Shown here: in pieces, positions 28,552 to 38,188 of the stretch
Position numbering within the stretch: position 1 is the stretch's first letter
Layout: each line of letters begins with the position of its first letter
Assembly (NCBI GenBank): GCA_003116975.1
Contig: BGKB01000080.1
Coordinates: 246,109 to 310,108 of the forward strand
DNA: 64,000 nucleotides
Direction of reading: 5' to 3'
Source of the DNA: Aurantiochytrium sp. KH105
Taxonomy: Eukaryota; Sar; Bigyra; Thraustochytrida; Thraustochytriidae
Position numbers and translations under genes: made by a program
Notes under the pieces: generated by a model
Told to the model about the DNA's origin: nothing
Databases searched by the model: none
Seen by the model: only the letters and a program-made list of their open reading frames with translations

Positions 28552-30252
28552 TTAGGGCAACATGCCCACGCTGCGCAAGAAAGTCTCGATCTGCGGGTCA
28601 TCGGCTGCGAGTTCTGGAAGATAAGCTTCTTGGTACGAGCGCGTCCACCAGTCGCTCGTATTCCAGGATTGCACATACGCATACTTGAACTTGTCAACAC
28701 GAATACGCTTTGGCGGCGGATCATGTGCAAATGGATCCTTTGCAAGAGCATGCGCGACGAGAGGGTCACCTTTGAGTAACTTGTAAATAAAGTGCACCAG
28801 CCAGGGGTGCTGTTGGTAGGTCTGTGATGCCGCAAACCACATCGCCCAATCGATCCGAAAATGATAAGGTGCAAGGACACATGGACGACGCGAAACGTCT
28901 CCTGGCTTGCAATGGAATTCATACTCGCGCCAGTCATCATCTCGATCTATTGATGGGCTTCCTGAAACGACGAGCTCGTATCGCTCACGATTGATGGAGC
29001 CAAATGCACCATACGTATTTACGATCGCGAACGTGTTGTAAGAAGTGTTCATGCGTTGCGTTGGGCTCAAGAGGTTCTGAACCACAGGTACACTAAGAAC
29101 GATCACCACACAGACCAAAAAACCATGCAAAATCATTCGGACAGACCATACGCGACCTGGTCGCTCATTGGTCACTGCCTCTACGGGCTCCTCGACCAAG
29201 TCATTTGCGTCATCTTCCCCTCCTTCTCCTTCGTCTTTGTTTGACCTCTGCCACAGCTTCCGCCAGCCGCTTGGGGTCGTGAGAGTGCGCGCAAGAGCAA
29301 AAAAGGCGTCGTCAAAGCAAAATATGGCAGGTAGCATCGTAAGCACGTTCAGAAATCCATAATTCCCAGTCGTTTGAATGAGCATCATTTCAGAGGCTAC
29401 AGCTAGCGCGCCGAGCATGCGCACCTCCCTTGAGAGTAGCATGGTCCACGGTACGCATATTTGCACAATGTGATTGAAGAGAACCTCCATGACATGCCAA
29501 GGAGCTGGAAACTGCGTATGGAAAAACCAGCTTAGTGGATTCGGGACGCACGTGGTTTCGTAGAAAAAAGTCATGCAGGTAAAGTCGCGCCAGCACGTGT
29601 CGCCACGAAGCTTGATGAGCCCCGCTCCAATGTAAATGCGCATGAGTAGCCAGCGAAAGAGCCAAACGACAGATCGAGGCGTCGTCAAGCCCTCCATGCG
29701 AAGTGACATAAAGGGGCAAAGAAAGATCGCAAGAAAACCCGTTTCTAAAAGCTGGATCTCCCACCCAAAGCTATACCATCCTTGACCTACATTCGTCACG
29801 CTTCCGTACAGCACCCATAACGCCAGCATGATCGCCATGTTCGCTCGGCCAAAGAGAAGTGGCACCATCGCCAGGACTAAGCCCGTCGTTTCCACGCGAA
29901 GCAGCCATTCGTCAAACCTGTCTTCTGGGGCCAGCCACAGCAGCGTCGGCAGAGACGTGTACAGTTCGTGCTGCGCGAGCGGTCTTCCGTGCGCAGCCTC
30001 GAGGCGTCCCCTGATCTTGTGCAGGTACTTTGGCCCAGGGTTGAGTCCATGCGAGCCAATCAGGAGGTCGTTCTGCTCGAGCGCCACCGCAAAGGCCAGC
30101 GCGTACACGAGCCCGAGGCCGCGCAGGAACACGCCCCGCGCCGTGTCGTACGTCGTCGTCATGGCGCTCGCGGTCTCTTCCGTTTGTCGAGACCCAGCGG
30201 CCCTTGGCACGCTCACCCTCTTGTCACATAGCGAAGCGACGTTCCTCTTCAT
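28552..30252 (-). CDS. LMF: Lipase maturation factor family membrane protein
   Basis: 566 residues if started at ATG 30252; in-frame ATGs at 30162 (536 aa) and 30324 (590 aa) are alternatives. Family signatures are clear: FLRGLGLVYALAFAVALEQNDLLIGSHGL near the start, W-x-W lumenal loops, RWLLMRIYIGAGLIKLRGD, then NTYGAFGSINRERYE, YHFRIDWAMWFAA, PWLVHFIYKLLKGD and a WWTRSYQEAYLPEL end. Multiple transmembrane helices place it in the ER, where LMF1 helps fold and assemble dimeric lipases. An acidic insertion (EGEGGEDDANDLVEE) precedes the last membrane helix. The gene diverges from the formate-THF ligase with 480 bp between starts. The reading frame continues open far upstream, antisense to that ligase; this part is not coding. 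Confidence 0.88.
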   Translation of the reverse strand: MKRNVASLCDKRVSVPRAAGSRQTEETASAMTTTYDTARGVFLRGLGLVYALAFAVALEQNDLLIGSHGLNPGPKYLHKIRGRLEAAHGRPLAQHELYTSLPTLLWLAPEDRFDEWLLRVETTGLVLAMVPLLFGRANMAIMLALWVLYGSVTNVGQGWYSFGWEIQLLETGFLAIFLCPFMSLRMEGLTTPRSVVWLFRWLLMRIYIGAGLIKLRGDTCWRDFTCMTFFYETTCVPNPLSWFFHTQFPAPWHVMEVLFNHIVQICVPWTMLLSREVRMLGALAVASEMMLIQTTGNYGFLNVLTMLPAIFCFDDAFFALARTLTTPSGWRKLWQRSNKDEGEGGEDDANDLVEEPVEAVTNERPGRVWSVRMILHGFLVCVVIVLSVPVVQNLLSPTQRMNTSYNTFAIVNTYGAFGSINRERYELVVSGSPSIDRDDDWREYEFHCKPGDVSRRPCVLAPYHFRIDWAMWFAASQTYQQHPWLVHFIYKLLKGDPLVAHALAKDPFAHDPPPKRIRVDKFKYAYVQSWNTSDWWTRSYQEAYLPELAADDPQIETFLRSVGMLP

Positions 30253-30732
30253 GTCGCGGTGCGTCCAGACAGACTCTTCCGCAAGAGCCAAGGACGTGAT
30301 TCGGCGGCAGCGGCGTGCAGGCATCGAAAACAGTAGCAGCAGCCAGCAGCAGCTGCAGGAGCAGCACCAGCAACAGCACCAGCAACAGCACCAGCACAAC
30401 GAACACCAACACCATCGCCAGCACCAGCTGCAGCAAGCAGCAACACCAGCAACACCAGCACAAGCAGGCGCGCGACGAGGGTCCAGCCTGATTCTGCGCA
30501 ACGCATATCTGAGCAACCCATTTTCGTATACCTCCTTTCCCGCTTCTCCTTTTATGTCTGGCTCAGAGGAAGATAGAGGTTGGTATAATAGCACAGCAGC
30601 AGCGCCCGTGCAGCAAAGCAGACGAGAGCAGAAAAGCCGCAGTACCAAATTGGGAGCAGGGCCAGAGCCAGAAAGCGGGTGGCCGTGAGCGAGCGGGAGC
30701 GAGGCGAGCATCGCGCGAGGAGCAGCAGCAAG
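30253..30732. promoter_or_regulatory. Divergent promoter with CAG/CAACAG repeats
   Basis: 480 bp between the starts of the lipase maturation factor (minus) and formate-THF ligase (plus). From about 30335 to 30475 it is an imperfect CAG/CAC/CAA triplet array, probably untranslated, in the position of the shared promoter. Confidence 0.55.
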
Positions 30733-32658
30733 ATGCCGGCAGGAGGCGTGGGTCTCGTGTGCAAGGACCCTGTCCCGAGCGACATCGAGGTGTCGCAGAC
30801 GGCGGTGACCCCGGAGCACATTAGCGCCATCGCCAGGGAGGCGGGTATTCTCGAGGAGGAGCTCGACCTGCACGGCCCCTACATCGGCAACGTCAAGCTT
30901 AGCGTGCTCGAGAGGCTCAAGGATGCCAAGCAGGGCAACTATGTCCTTGTGACAGGCATCAATCCGACCTCGCTCGGCGAGGGCAAGAGCACGACGACCA
31001 TCGGCCTGTCCCAGGCGCTCGGCGCCCACCTCGACAAAAAGGTCTTCACCAACATCCGTGTCCCCAGCGCGGGACCCACCTTTGGTGTCAAGGGTGGCGC
31101 AAGCGGAGGCGGCTACGCCCAGACTATCCCGATGGAACTCTTCAACATCAATGTCCCGAACTTGCAGATCTCGCCGGTTCTTGCGGCCAACAACCTCATC
31201 GCCGCCGCCATTGACGCGCGCATGTACCACGAGCAGACCCAGACAGACGAGGCTCTCTTTCGCAGGCTGTGCCCGAACAAGAACGGCACGCGCGAGTTCC
31301 TTCCGCCTATGCTCAAGCGCCTCGCCAAGCTTGGCATTGACAAAACGATCCCTGACGACCTCACCCCCGAAGAGGCCTCCAAGTTCGTCCGTCTCGACAT
31401 CGACCCGGAGACCATCACCTGGAAGCGCGTCGTAGATACCTGCGATCGCCATTTGCGCAAGATTACCGTCGGCCAAGCCCCCAGCGAGCAGCGCGGCAAG
31501 GAGCGTTCCACCGGCTTTGACATTGCCGTCGCCTCCGAGTGCATGGCCATCCTCGCACTCGCGACCTCTATCCGCGATCTGCGCGAGCGCCTTGGTCGCA
31601 TCGTCGTGGCCTACTCCCGCGCCGGCGACCCCATCACCGCGGAAGATCTTGGTGTCGCCGGCGCTGCCGCCGTGCTCATGCTCGACGCTCTGCAGCCCTC
31701 TTTGATGCAAACGCTGGAAAAGACCCCAGTGCTCGTCCATGCGGGCCCCTTTGCCAACATTGCGCATGGCAACAGCAGTCTCATCGCTGATCAGATTGCG
31801 CTCAAGCTCGTCGGCGAAGAGGGCTTTGTGCTCACAGAGGCTGGCTTTGGTGCTGACATTGGTGCGGAAAAGTTCTTCAACATCAAGTGCCGCGCCAGTG
31901 GTCTCAAGCCCGACTGCGCCGTCATCGTCGCCACTGTCCGCGCGCTCAAGATGCACGGTGGTGGCCCCCAGGTGACCCCGGGCAAGCCTCTCGACCGCGC
32001 CTACAAGGAGGAGAACCTCGACCTTCTCGCCAAGGGCGTCGGCAACCTCCAGCACCATGTGCGCAACATGAACAAATTTGGCGTCCCTACCGTCTGCTGC
32101 ATCAACCGATTCGCCACCGACACGGACGCTGAGATTGACCTCGTGCGCCAGGCTGCGCTTGATGCAGGCGCCTACGATGCCGTCATGGCGAATCACTGGG
32201 CCGAGGGTGGTGCTGGAGCCGTCGACCTGGGCAGCTCTGTGATCAAGGCTTGCGCCGATGCACGGGCAGGCAAGGCCGGCACGGGCTTCAAGTTCCTTTA
32301 CCCGCTGGAAATGAGCCTGCGCGACAAGATCCAACGCATTTCCATCGAAATTTACGGTGCCTCGGGCGTGGAGTTCAGCGACCTCGCCAACGAGCAGCTC
32401 GATCGCTACGAGCGTCTTGGCTACGGCAACTTGCCTATTTGCGTTGCCAAAACGCATCTCAGTCTCTCTGCGGATCCTTCGAAGCGCGGCGTGCCCACCG
32501 ACTTTACTGTCACGGTGCGCGAGGCTCGCGCCAGTGTTGGTGCCGGCCTGATCCTTGCCATGCTTGGTGACATTATGACCATCCCAGGCCTTCCTACGCT
32601 CCCAGGATTCTTCAACGTCGACGTTACGGACGATGGTCAAATTCTTGGCCTCTTCTAA
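30733..32658 (+). CDS. FTHFS: Formate-tetrahydrofolate ligase (monofunctional), divergent loop
   Basis: 641 residues from ATG 30733. It makes 10-formyl-THF from formate, THF and ATP, supplying purine and formyl-Met synthesis. It is a stand-alone synthetase, like plant enzymes and unlike trifunctional animal MTHFD1. Landmarks: P-loop TSLGEGKSTTT (about residue 79; usually TPLGEGKST), GPTFGVKGGASGGGYAQ, RLDIDPETITWKR, VHAGPFANIAHGNSS, TEAGFGADIGAEKFFNIKCR, VATVRALKMHGGGP, NHWAEGG, KTHLSLSADP, RASVGAGL. Unusual changes: the loop that reads L-TGD-IHA-T in relatives is NVPNLQISPV (about residue 140), and the end motif GLPTRP is GLPTLP. No mitochondrial presequence is evident, so it is probably cytosolic. 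Confidence 0.92.
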   Translation: MPAGGVGLVCKDPVPSDIEVSQTAVTPEHISAIAREAGILEEELDLHGPYIGNVKLSVLERLKDAKQGNYVLVTGINPTSLGEGKSTTTIGLSQALGAHLDKKVFTNIRVPSAGPTFGVKGGASGGGYAQTIPMELFNINVPNLQISPVLAANNLIAAAIDARMYHEQTQTDEALFRRLCPNKNGTREFLPPMLKRLAKLGIDKTIPDDLTPEEASKFVRLDIDPETITWKRVVDTCDRHLRKITVGQAPSEQRGKERSTGFDIAVASECMAILALATSIRDLRERLGRIVVAYSRAGDPITAEDLGVAGAAAVLMLDALQPSLMQTLEKTPVLVHAGPFANIAHGNSSLIADQIALKLVGEEGFVLTEAGFGADIGAEKFFNIKCRASGLKPDCAVIVATVRALKMHGGGPQVTPGKPLDRAYKEENLDLLAKGVGNLQHHVRNMNKFGVPTVCCINRFATDTDAEIDLVRQAALDAGAYDAVMANHWAEGGAGAVDLGSSVIKACADARAGKAGTGFKFLYPLEMSLRDKIQRISIEIYGASGVEFSDLANEQLDRYERLGYGNLPICVAKTHLSLSADPSKRGVPTDFTVTVREARASVGAGLILAMLGDIMTIPGLPTLPGFFNVDVTDDGQILGLF

Positions 32659-32673
32659 CTTGACTAGGAAAAA

Positions 32674-32679
32674 AATAAA
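32674..32679 (+). terminator. Poly(A) signal AATAAA of formate-THF ligase
   Basis: AATAAA 16 bp after the stop codon, in the 211-bp gap between two convergent genes. Confidence 0.5.
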
Positions 32680-32869
32680 TGAAGAAGTCGAAAGAAATGT
32701 TGCCACACACGAAAACTTTTTCCCCACCCCATCACAGCCCGCATCCATCATCAAGAAAAATAGTAGAGAAAAGAGTATAGGAAACGGACAGATACCTAAA
32801 CCATAAAGTCTCCTGCGGTACTTTGCTTCTTATCCTAATGACTTTTTGATGGAACGTGGTGACCACGAC

Positions 32870-35800
32870 CTAACTCAAGGTATCTACGTTAGCCTTTTGT
32901 GTCCACGAACCCGTTCGACGCAGGGTCAGTGCGCTTGCACGAAGTCCTGAACCCTTTTTATCTTTCCGGGAAGGTCTCGCTGCGCTAGACTTGGAAACAG
33001 GCGACCACGTAATGCATCGGTACTTGGACGCGTTATTGCGTCGAAGATCGTCCAGCCAGGCCTGAACCTTGGGTCTCGCATACTTGTACGCTCGTTCTTG
33101 AATTTCGGCGCTTCGTGCAAACTCGAGCGTACTCACATCGTCCACGGGCGGTTGCAAGTACAAGTCGATGCATTCACGCAGAGAGGGATTGCTCGAGGGC
33201 TCAAGACCACCATAGCGGCGCGTGTAGGCAGACCCCAGCACCTTTTTATCCACCTGACCCGTGCTGCCCTGCTTGACGCTGCTAATGTACGCGAGCTGCG
33301 TCTGAATGTCACTCGATGTCGGAATTGCGGGTGTCTCCACAAACGGATTGAGCCAGCGGAACAAGTATCCCCATCCACTCAGCTCAGCACCATAGTCTGC
33401 ACCAGCAAACTGCCACGAGCCCTGAACATCGATGGCTATCACGGTCGCCTGCGGTCCAAGATATCTACGCATAATGTCTGCGGGAAGGTTATTGGTGTAC
33501 CCGCCATCGCACAGGTAATGAACAACCTTTTTGGTTTTCTTGGGACCGCGTTTTCCGGGAGAGGTCTCGTCTTGAGCTTCATTGTCGACCGTCCAGGCCG
33601 AGATCTCAGGTTTGGCCGAGTCTTGCTCACCGTTTGGCGTTGCCACGGAGCGCCGCTGGCGCAATGAAGAAGCAGGTTGTGCGCTTTGCACTTGCTCATC
33701 GCTTCCAAGCTGATCGTCGACGCCGTCCGCGCCGTCTGGCTTCTGGAACCCGCCACCGTCATTGGGTGGCAGCATGCTCGTTACAGAGTCGACAGTGCTC
33801 GAAAACGTGCTGTCGTCCTTTCCGTCCTTGCCATGCCTCCCTTCATTCTTTTCTCCGGCCTCCTCCTCTTCTCCCTCGACGTCGTCATCGTCTTGTTCTT
33901 CCTCTTCAATCACGTCACAGACCGGAGGCATGAAGTTCACAAGGGTCATGGAGGCGCGTACGTAGCGCCAAAGACTGCCATTTCGGTGCGCAATCTCGTT
34001 CGAGTCGGTAAGATCCGTGGTCATGCAGAAATAGGGCAACCAGAGATCCTCGATGCGCGTTGCTCCGAGAAATTGAATAATGCCACGATTGAAGTTGCCA
34101 CCCGTGAACCAAGACACCACGGGGAGCGTGAGGTCTGAGACCTTTTCCCACACAGAGGCCATGCTGGTCGCAAACTTGCCAAGGAGCTTGTGCAATAGCA
34201 AGGTGTCGCACTTCATTGCGTACACTGCACCGAGGAAGGCGCCAATACTCGTACCCGCAACAAAGTCGACGGGGATACCCATCTCCTCGAGACAGCGGAG
34301 AACGGAAATGTGCGCCATGCCGCGCGCGCCGCCGCCTCCAAGAACAATGCCGACAGACTCGCCAATGAGCCAGCGCGAAAGGCGGCGAAAGTCAGACTTG
34401 AAGTGCTCGACATCGAAATACCCAGATCGTCCATAGGCATCCATGCGATTTGGATGAAAGCGGATGTGATGATGGTGCTGGAGGTCGCCGCGATTGGTGA
34501 TCCAGTCGCGCGTGTTGCTCGGCAGCTCAGTCATGTCGCGGCGACCAGAGTCAATGTGCAAGAGAACTAACTCCTTGCGAGCGTTTGTGTTGACAGAGGC
34601 CAGCTTTCGCTCCAGAGGTGTAATCTCGGGCCCGTCAGCCGCATTGGCGACATAGAGGACCAAGTCCGCTTGGGCGATGCAGAGCTTGGACCACCACGAA
34701 GGCTCGGGTTCGGACCATGGATCCGCCTGATAAAAGACAATGTCGCTCGTGTCCTCGGCCTCGCTGAGCCAGGTCAGTAAAATGAGCTGTTCCAAAGGGG
34801 AGAGCGGTGCCGAAATAACATTGCTCACGCCGAGCTTGCGCTCCTCGGCCATGCGCTCGACCATATCAGAGTTGAGCGTTTCGACGCTCGAGCCCATCGT
34901 CTTGAGAGTAGCCGAGAGCGTATGGAGAAAGAGGTCCACGGGCGCAGAAGGGCTGGCCGGGACGATGGCCACCACGCTTGAAGTCATGCCTGCGCGAGAC
35001 GTCGATGTTTGCGAAAAGGGCTGCATCAGAGACCGACTCATTGTTCGGCCCATGTGAAAGACAACCTGAGGAAAGACGGCCATAACCGCCAGCATTGCTG
35101 CTTTGGGAAGCACCGCAAGCTGTGTGCTTCGAAGCGCCGTGACACTCTCTGGCATGGGCTCTTCCGTGAGGAAGGATACCTCACCAATGAGCGCCCCGCG
35201 ACCGTATTCGCGGTCCACGTTCTGAAAGGCAGACATGCGAGTCTTCTTGGACCGCGTGCCACGCAGACGGCCGTGCAAGACGACAAAGAGCTCGTTGCAG
35301 GTCTCGCCCTCCTCGACGAGGCTTTCTCCAGCAACCAGATGACGCCACGTTGTTGTGAGATCAATCATACGAATCACGTCGGAGAGATGAGTTGCAATGC
35401 TCTCTGCTTTCTTGACGATGATTGCAGGGAACTTGTCGATGAGCTCGTAATAGTCTGGCTGCGCGAGACGAGCCACAATTGTCTCCTTGTCCGTGGGACT
35501 CGCGCGAACCCACACAGACTCTGCAGATTGCAGACTGTTGCGCCCAAGGTACCAGTCACTCCAGGCTCCAGTCAGGAGAGAAAGATGGCCAAAGGTCTCA
35601 CCGCGTCGAAAACAATGCTCGCGCCTGCTCTTGGCATCGTTGCCTCGTTCACCAACCAAAACTTCGAGACCACCTTTGATCACCACGTACAGCGCGGCCT
35701 CACTAGAGACGTCAATAACTTCTTTGCCTGCACTGAGCTTGACAATGTGCACAAGCGGCTTGCGCGAGTCGTGTGCGCGACGTCGCTGTTGCGAAGCCGT

Positions 35801-37504
35801 AGCGCTGCCGGGTAGGGACAGGGGACTCACTTCGTCCTTGGAAAAGGTTTCCGGGGTTCCCGTCGACTTTCCCGATGGAGAAGGCGGTTCGCGCTCTTCT
35901 TGCGTCGACGTGGAGCGCAGGAGATTGAGAGATGAGTCATCGGCGCCGAGCGAGAATTGACCCGGCAAGCTAATGGACATTTCCACGCTCGAGACAGTCT
36001 TGCTCAGCGGAGCGGGCGTGATTGTCGAGCGGCTCGAGATTGAGGCGGAGTCATCTTCGTTGTCATCCTCGCTGATCCAGTCGGCGAGATCGACGGCATT
36101 GGTGAGCTCTTGGCGCGAGATGCCTAACTCACGGCTCACGAGGCCAAGGATGGCTTCGTCTGACATTGGGCCATCATTCGTCACTCGTTTGCCTGCATCG
36201 GTTTTCGGGATGATGATGCGACCTGTGAGGCGAAAGAGGGACATGAAGGTAATGCGGTTGAGCCGAATGAGAATGCGCAGCAAAAGCTCCTCGCGCAGGC
36301 CAGGAAACTCACTAAAGAGCGGACCCAAACAATTTTTGTGAGTTATGCACAAGATCGTCGTGTCTTCCTCAGCAGTGGCAGCAGCAACTGTTTTCACGGG
36401 GAGCTCCAAAATGGCAGAGAGTAGCTCCGAAAGTCCGGTTACGTTTTCGTCCCGACCCAGAAATACGCCTTGCTGGCCCATGCCCGGCGCGGTGGTTGCC
36501 GCATCGGGAATGTCGGTTGACGAACCTTCAAATCTATACGAAGATGAATTTGCAAGCGCTGCAGGGAGCTCAACACGCATAGCGCCCGAAACGACCACGC
36601 CGAAGCGTGCCTCGGGCAGGTCTTCACCCGAATCGAAAAGTTTTTCGCCCGCACTGAGCTCAATGCGCTCGACGCGAGCGCAGATGGCACGGAGAATCTG
36701 ATCGGGGAGCCAAGAAAAGATTTCGGTTTTGCGGAGGCACTTGATAAGGTCGGCGTCCTCGTCCATTTGGAACTGCTCGTCGAGCATTTCGCCGACTTGG
36801 CGCTGAGTGAAGGAAGACATAACACCAAAGCGGCCCGAGCCACCACTTTCGGGTCCCGCGCCGAGCTTGATCTGGCGGTTGCTCCTCGGTGGTTCGGCGT
36901 AAATGGAACGCAGACCATCGCCATGGCGCGTCGCGGCGGTCACCCACCGATATCTGCGTCGTTCTTTGAAGGTATCGACGGCAGCCTTGATGGAGAAGCG
37001 CTCCTTGAGTTCGCGGTACTTGCGCTTGGCGCGAGCAAGGTTGCCCTCGCGGTCCAGACGCCGAATAATTTGCGAAGAGACCTCGTCACCAAAGGTGCCC
37101 CCGCCGAGGCCCTCGACGGTTGTCATGGAGGCGGCGCGGCTCGCGTCTGTAAGAGGTGGCGGACGCTCGGGCATGGGGCTACTACCACCAGAGGCAGAGG
37201 TGGATTTTCTGCTCTTGCTAAGCTCGTTGCTGCGGAGAAGGAATTTGATGACGATTGAGAGCACGGCGACGACGGCCACAATGGCCACGAGGACTCCGAA
37301 TCCAAATCCAGACTCATTCCACCGCGAGCGGGCGGCCGAGGCCGCCACCGCCAGAGCATCCGCCGCCTTGCTCGCCGCCTTGGCCGCCGTCGCCTCTTCG
37401 TTCGTGTCGGGCTCGGCCGCCGTTGACGGCAGGAAGGTGTTCGTCGTCAGCGTCACCAGCGTCGTCACCACCACGGCCCGAGCCTGTCTCTGCGAGCGCG
37501 CCAT
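32870..37504 (-). CDS. NTE/PNPLA6-like lysophospholipase with cyclic-nucleotide-binding domains
   Basis: 1544 residues from ATG 37504. The order matches neuropathy target esterase: an N-terminal membrane anchor (about residues 62-86, FGVLVAIVAVVAVLSIVIKFLL), cNMP-binding-like domains (first near 245-315, second near 350-500 and 580-690, last near 720-810 with GALIGEVSFLT), a linker region, and a C-terminal patatin domain. The patatin domain has oxyanion motif GGGGARG, nucleophile GTSIG (Ser about 1085) and catalytic Asp in DGGYTNNLPAD (about 1333). Relatives deacylate phosphatidylcholine and lysophosphatidylcholine at the ER. About 120 extra residues, starting with a run of acidic residues and containing Ser/Gln-rich sequence, sit between MPPVCD and the DGG motif. 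The tail is basic and Ser-rich. The stop lies 211 bp from that of the formate-THF ligase. Confidence 0.92.
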   Translation of the reverse strand: MARSQRQARAVVVTTLVTLTTNTFLPSTAAEPDTNEEATAAKAASKAADALAVAASAARSRWNESGFGFGVLVAIVAVVAVLSIVIKFLLRSNELSKSRKSTSASGGSSPMPERPPPLTDASRAASMTTVEGLGGGTFGDEVSSQIIRRLDREGNLARAKRKYRELKERFSIKAAVDTFKERRRYRWVTAATRHGDGLRSIYAEPPRSNRQIKLGAGPESGGSGRFGVMSSFTQRQVGEMLDEQFQMDEDADLIKCLRKTEIFSWLPDQILRAICARVERIELSAGEKLFDSGEDLPEARFGVVVSGAMRVELPAALANSSSYRFEGSSTDIPDAATTAPGMGQQGVFLGRDENVTGLSELLSAILELPVKTVAAATAEEDTTILCITHKNCLGPLFSEFPGLREELLLRILIRLNRITFMSLFRLTGRIIIPKTDAGKRVTNDGPMSDEAILGLVSRELGISRQELTNAVDLADWISEDDNEDDSASISSRSTITPAPLSKTVSSVEMSISLPGQFSLGADDSSLNLLRSTSTQEEREPPSPSGKSTGTPETFSKDEVSPLSLPGSATASQQRRRAHDSRKPLVHIVKLSAGKEVIDVSSEAALYVVIKGGLEVLVGERGNDAKSRREHCFRRGETFGHLSLLTGAWSDWYLGRNSLQSAESVWVRASPTDKETIVARLAQPDYYELIDKFPAIIVKKAESIATHLSDVIRMIDLTTTWRHLVAGESLVEEGETCNELFVVLHGRLRGTRSKKTRMSAFQNVDREYGRGALIGEVSFLTEEPMPESVTALRSTQLAVLPKAAMLAVMAVFPQVVFHMGRTMSRSLMQPFSQTSTSRAGMTSSVVAIVPASPSAPVDLFLHTLSATLKTMGSSVETLNSDMVERMAEERKLGVSNVISAPLSPLEQLILLTWLSEAEDTSDIVFYQADPWSEPEPSWWSKLCIAQADLVLYVANAADGPEITPLERKLASVNTNARKELVLLHIDSGRRDMTELPSNTRDWITNRGDLQHHHHIRFHPNRMDAYGRSGYFDVEHFKSDFRRLSRWLIGESVGIVLGGGGARGMAHISVLRCLEEMGIPVDFVAGTSIGAFLGAVYAMKCDTLLLHKLLGKFATSMASVWEKVSDLTLPVVSWFTGGNFNRGIIQFLGATRIEDLWLPYFCMTTDLTDSNEIAHRNGSLWRYVRASMTLVNFMPPVCDVIEEEEQDDDDVEGEEEEAGEKNEGRHGKDGKDDSTFSSTVDSVTSMLPPNDGGGFQKPDGADGVDDQLGSDEQVQSAQPASSLRQRRSVATPNGEQDSAKPEISAWTVDNEAQDETSPGKRGPKKTKKVVHYLCDGGYTNNLPADIMRRYLGPQATVIAIDVQGSWQFAGADYGAELSGWGYLFRWLNPFVETPAIPTSSDIQTQLAYISSVKQGSTGQVDKKVLGSAYTRRYGGLEPSSNPSLRECIDLYLQPPVDDVSTLEFARSAEIQERAYKYARPKVQAWLDDLRRNNASKYRCITWSPVSKSSAARPSRKDKKGSGLRASALTLRRTGSWTQKANVDTLS

Positions 37505-38188
37505 CCTGCCTGCCTGCCTGCCTGACTGCGCAGGTAGGTGCTTGCGCCGCGCCTCGCGGTCGCCTTCCGCCCGCGCGTACGCGCCCACGCACGCACGCAC
37601 GCACGTCGCGCGCGGCTCTGCTGGACTGGCCTGGCCCAGCTAGATCGAGTTCCGTGTTTGCATCGCGCTCGCTGCGCCTCGGATCCGCGCGAAGCTCAGA
37701 AAGAGCCACGGGCCCACACTGCGGTGGGGCTGCGGTAGTGGTGTGGTATTGAGGCGGCGGAGCTGCGGTGCCCGGCGAAGCCCAGCGCGACGTCAGCGTC
37801 CGTCCGCCGCTGCCGACAGCGACCACGAAGGAGACTCCGTGTCGTGCGCCATGACAACGAGGGATTGAGCGCCGACCTGGGTGTTGGGTTGTACGACGGA
37901 AAATCGTCAGTGACGAGTATGTGTTGCAGAGACGAGACTCTTCGCGGACTGACTGAAACGTGGCTGGCAGCTTCAAATGCGATGCGATGCGATGCGAGAA
38001 GGGAGCAAGTGCTCAAGGAGCGGGATGGTCGGGCAAGTTGGCAGGCTCCCTTGATGGCATGGACAGAGAGGGACAAATTTGATCATTTTCTGAAGACGGA
38101 CGCGATGAAAGGAGCAAAGACACGAACATGTTCAACGTGGGATGCAGAACGAAGAAGATAAAAGAGGCAAAATAGGACAATGACAAAG
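37505..38188. other. Intergenic, promoter side of NTE-like gene
   Basis: 684 bp between two minus-strand genes. The part next to the NTE-like start is GC-rich with CGCA repeats (about 37585-37610); I see no further gene. Confidence 0.5.

Noticed and set aside
30253-32754. Open frame extending the lipase maturation factor by more than 800 codons
   Set aside because: It runs antisense through the whole formate-THF ligase and a CAG array; the family start lies near 30162-30252.
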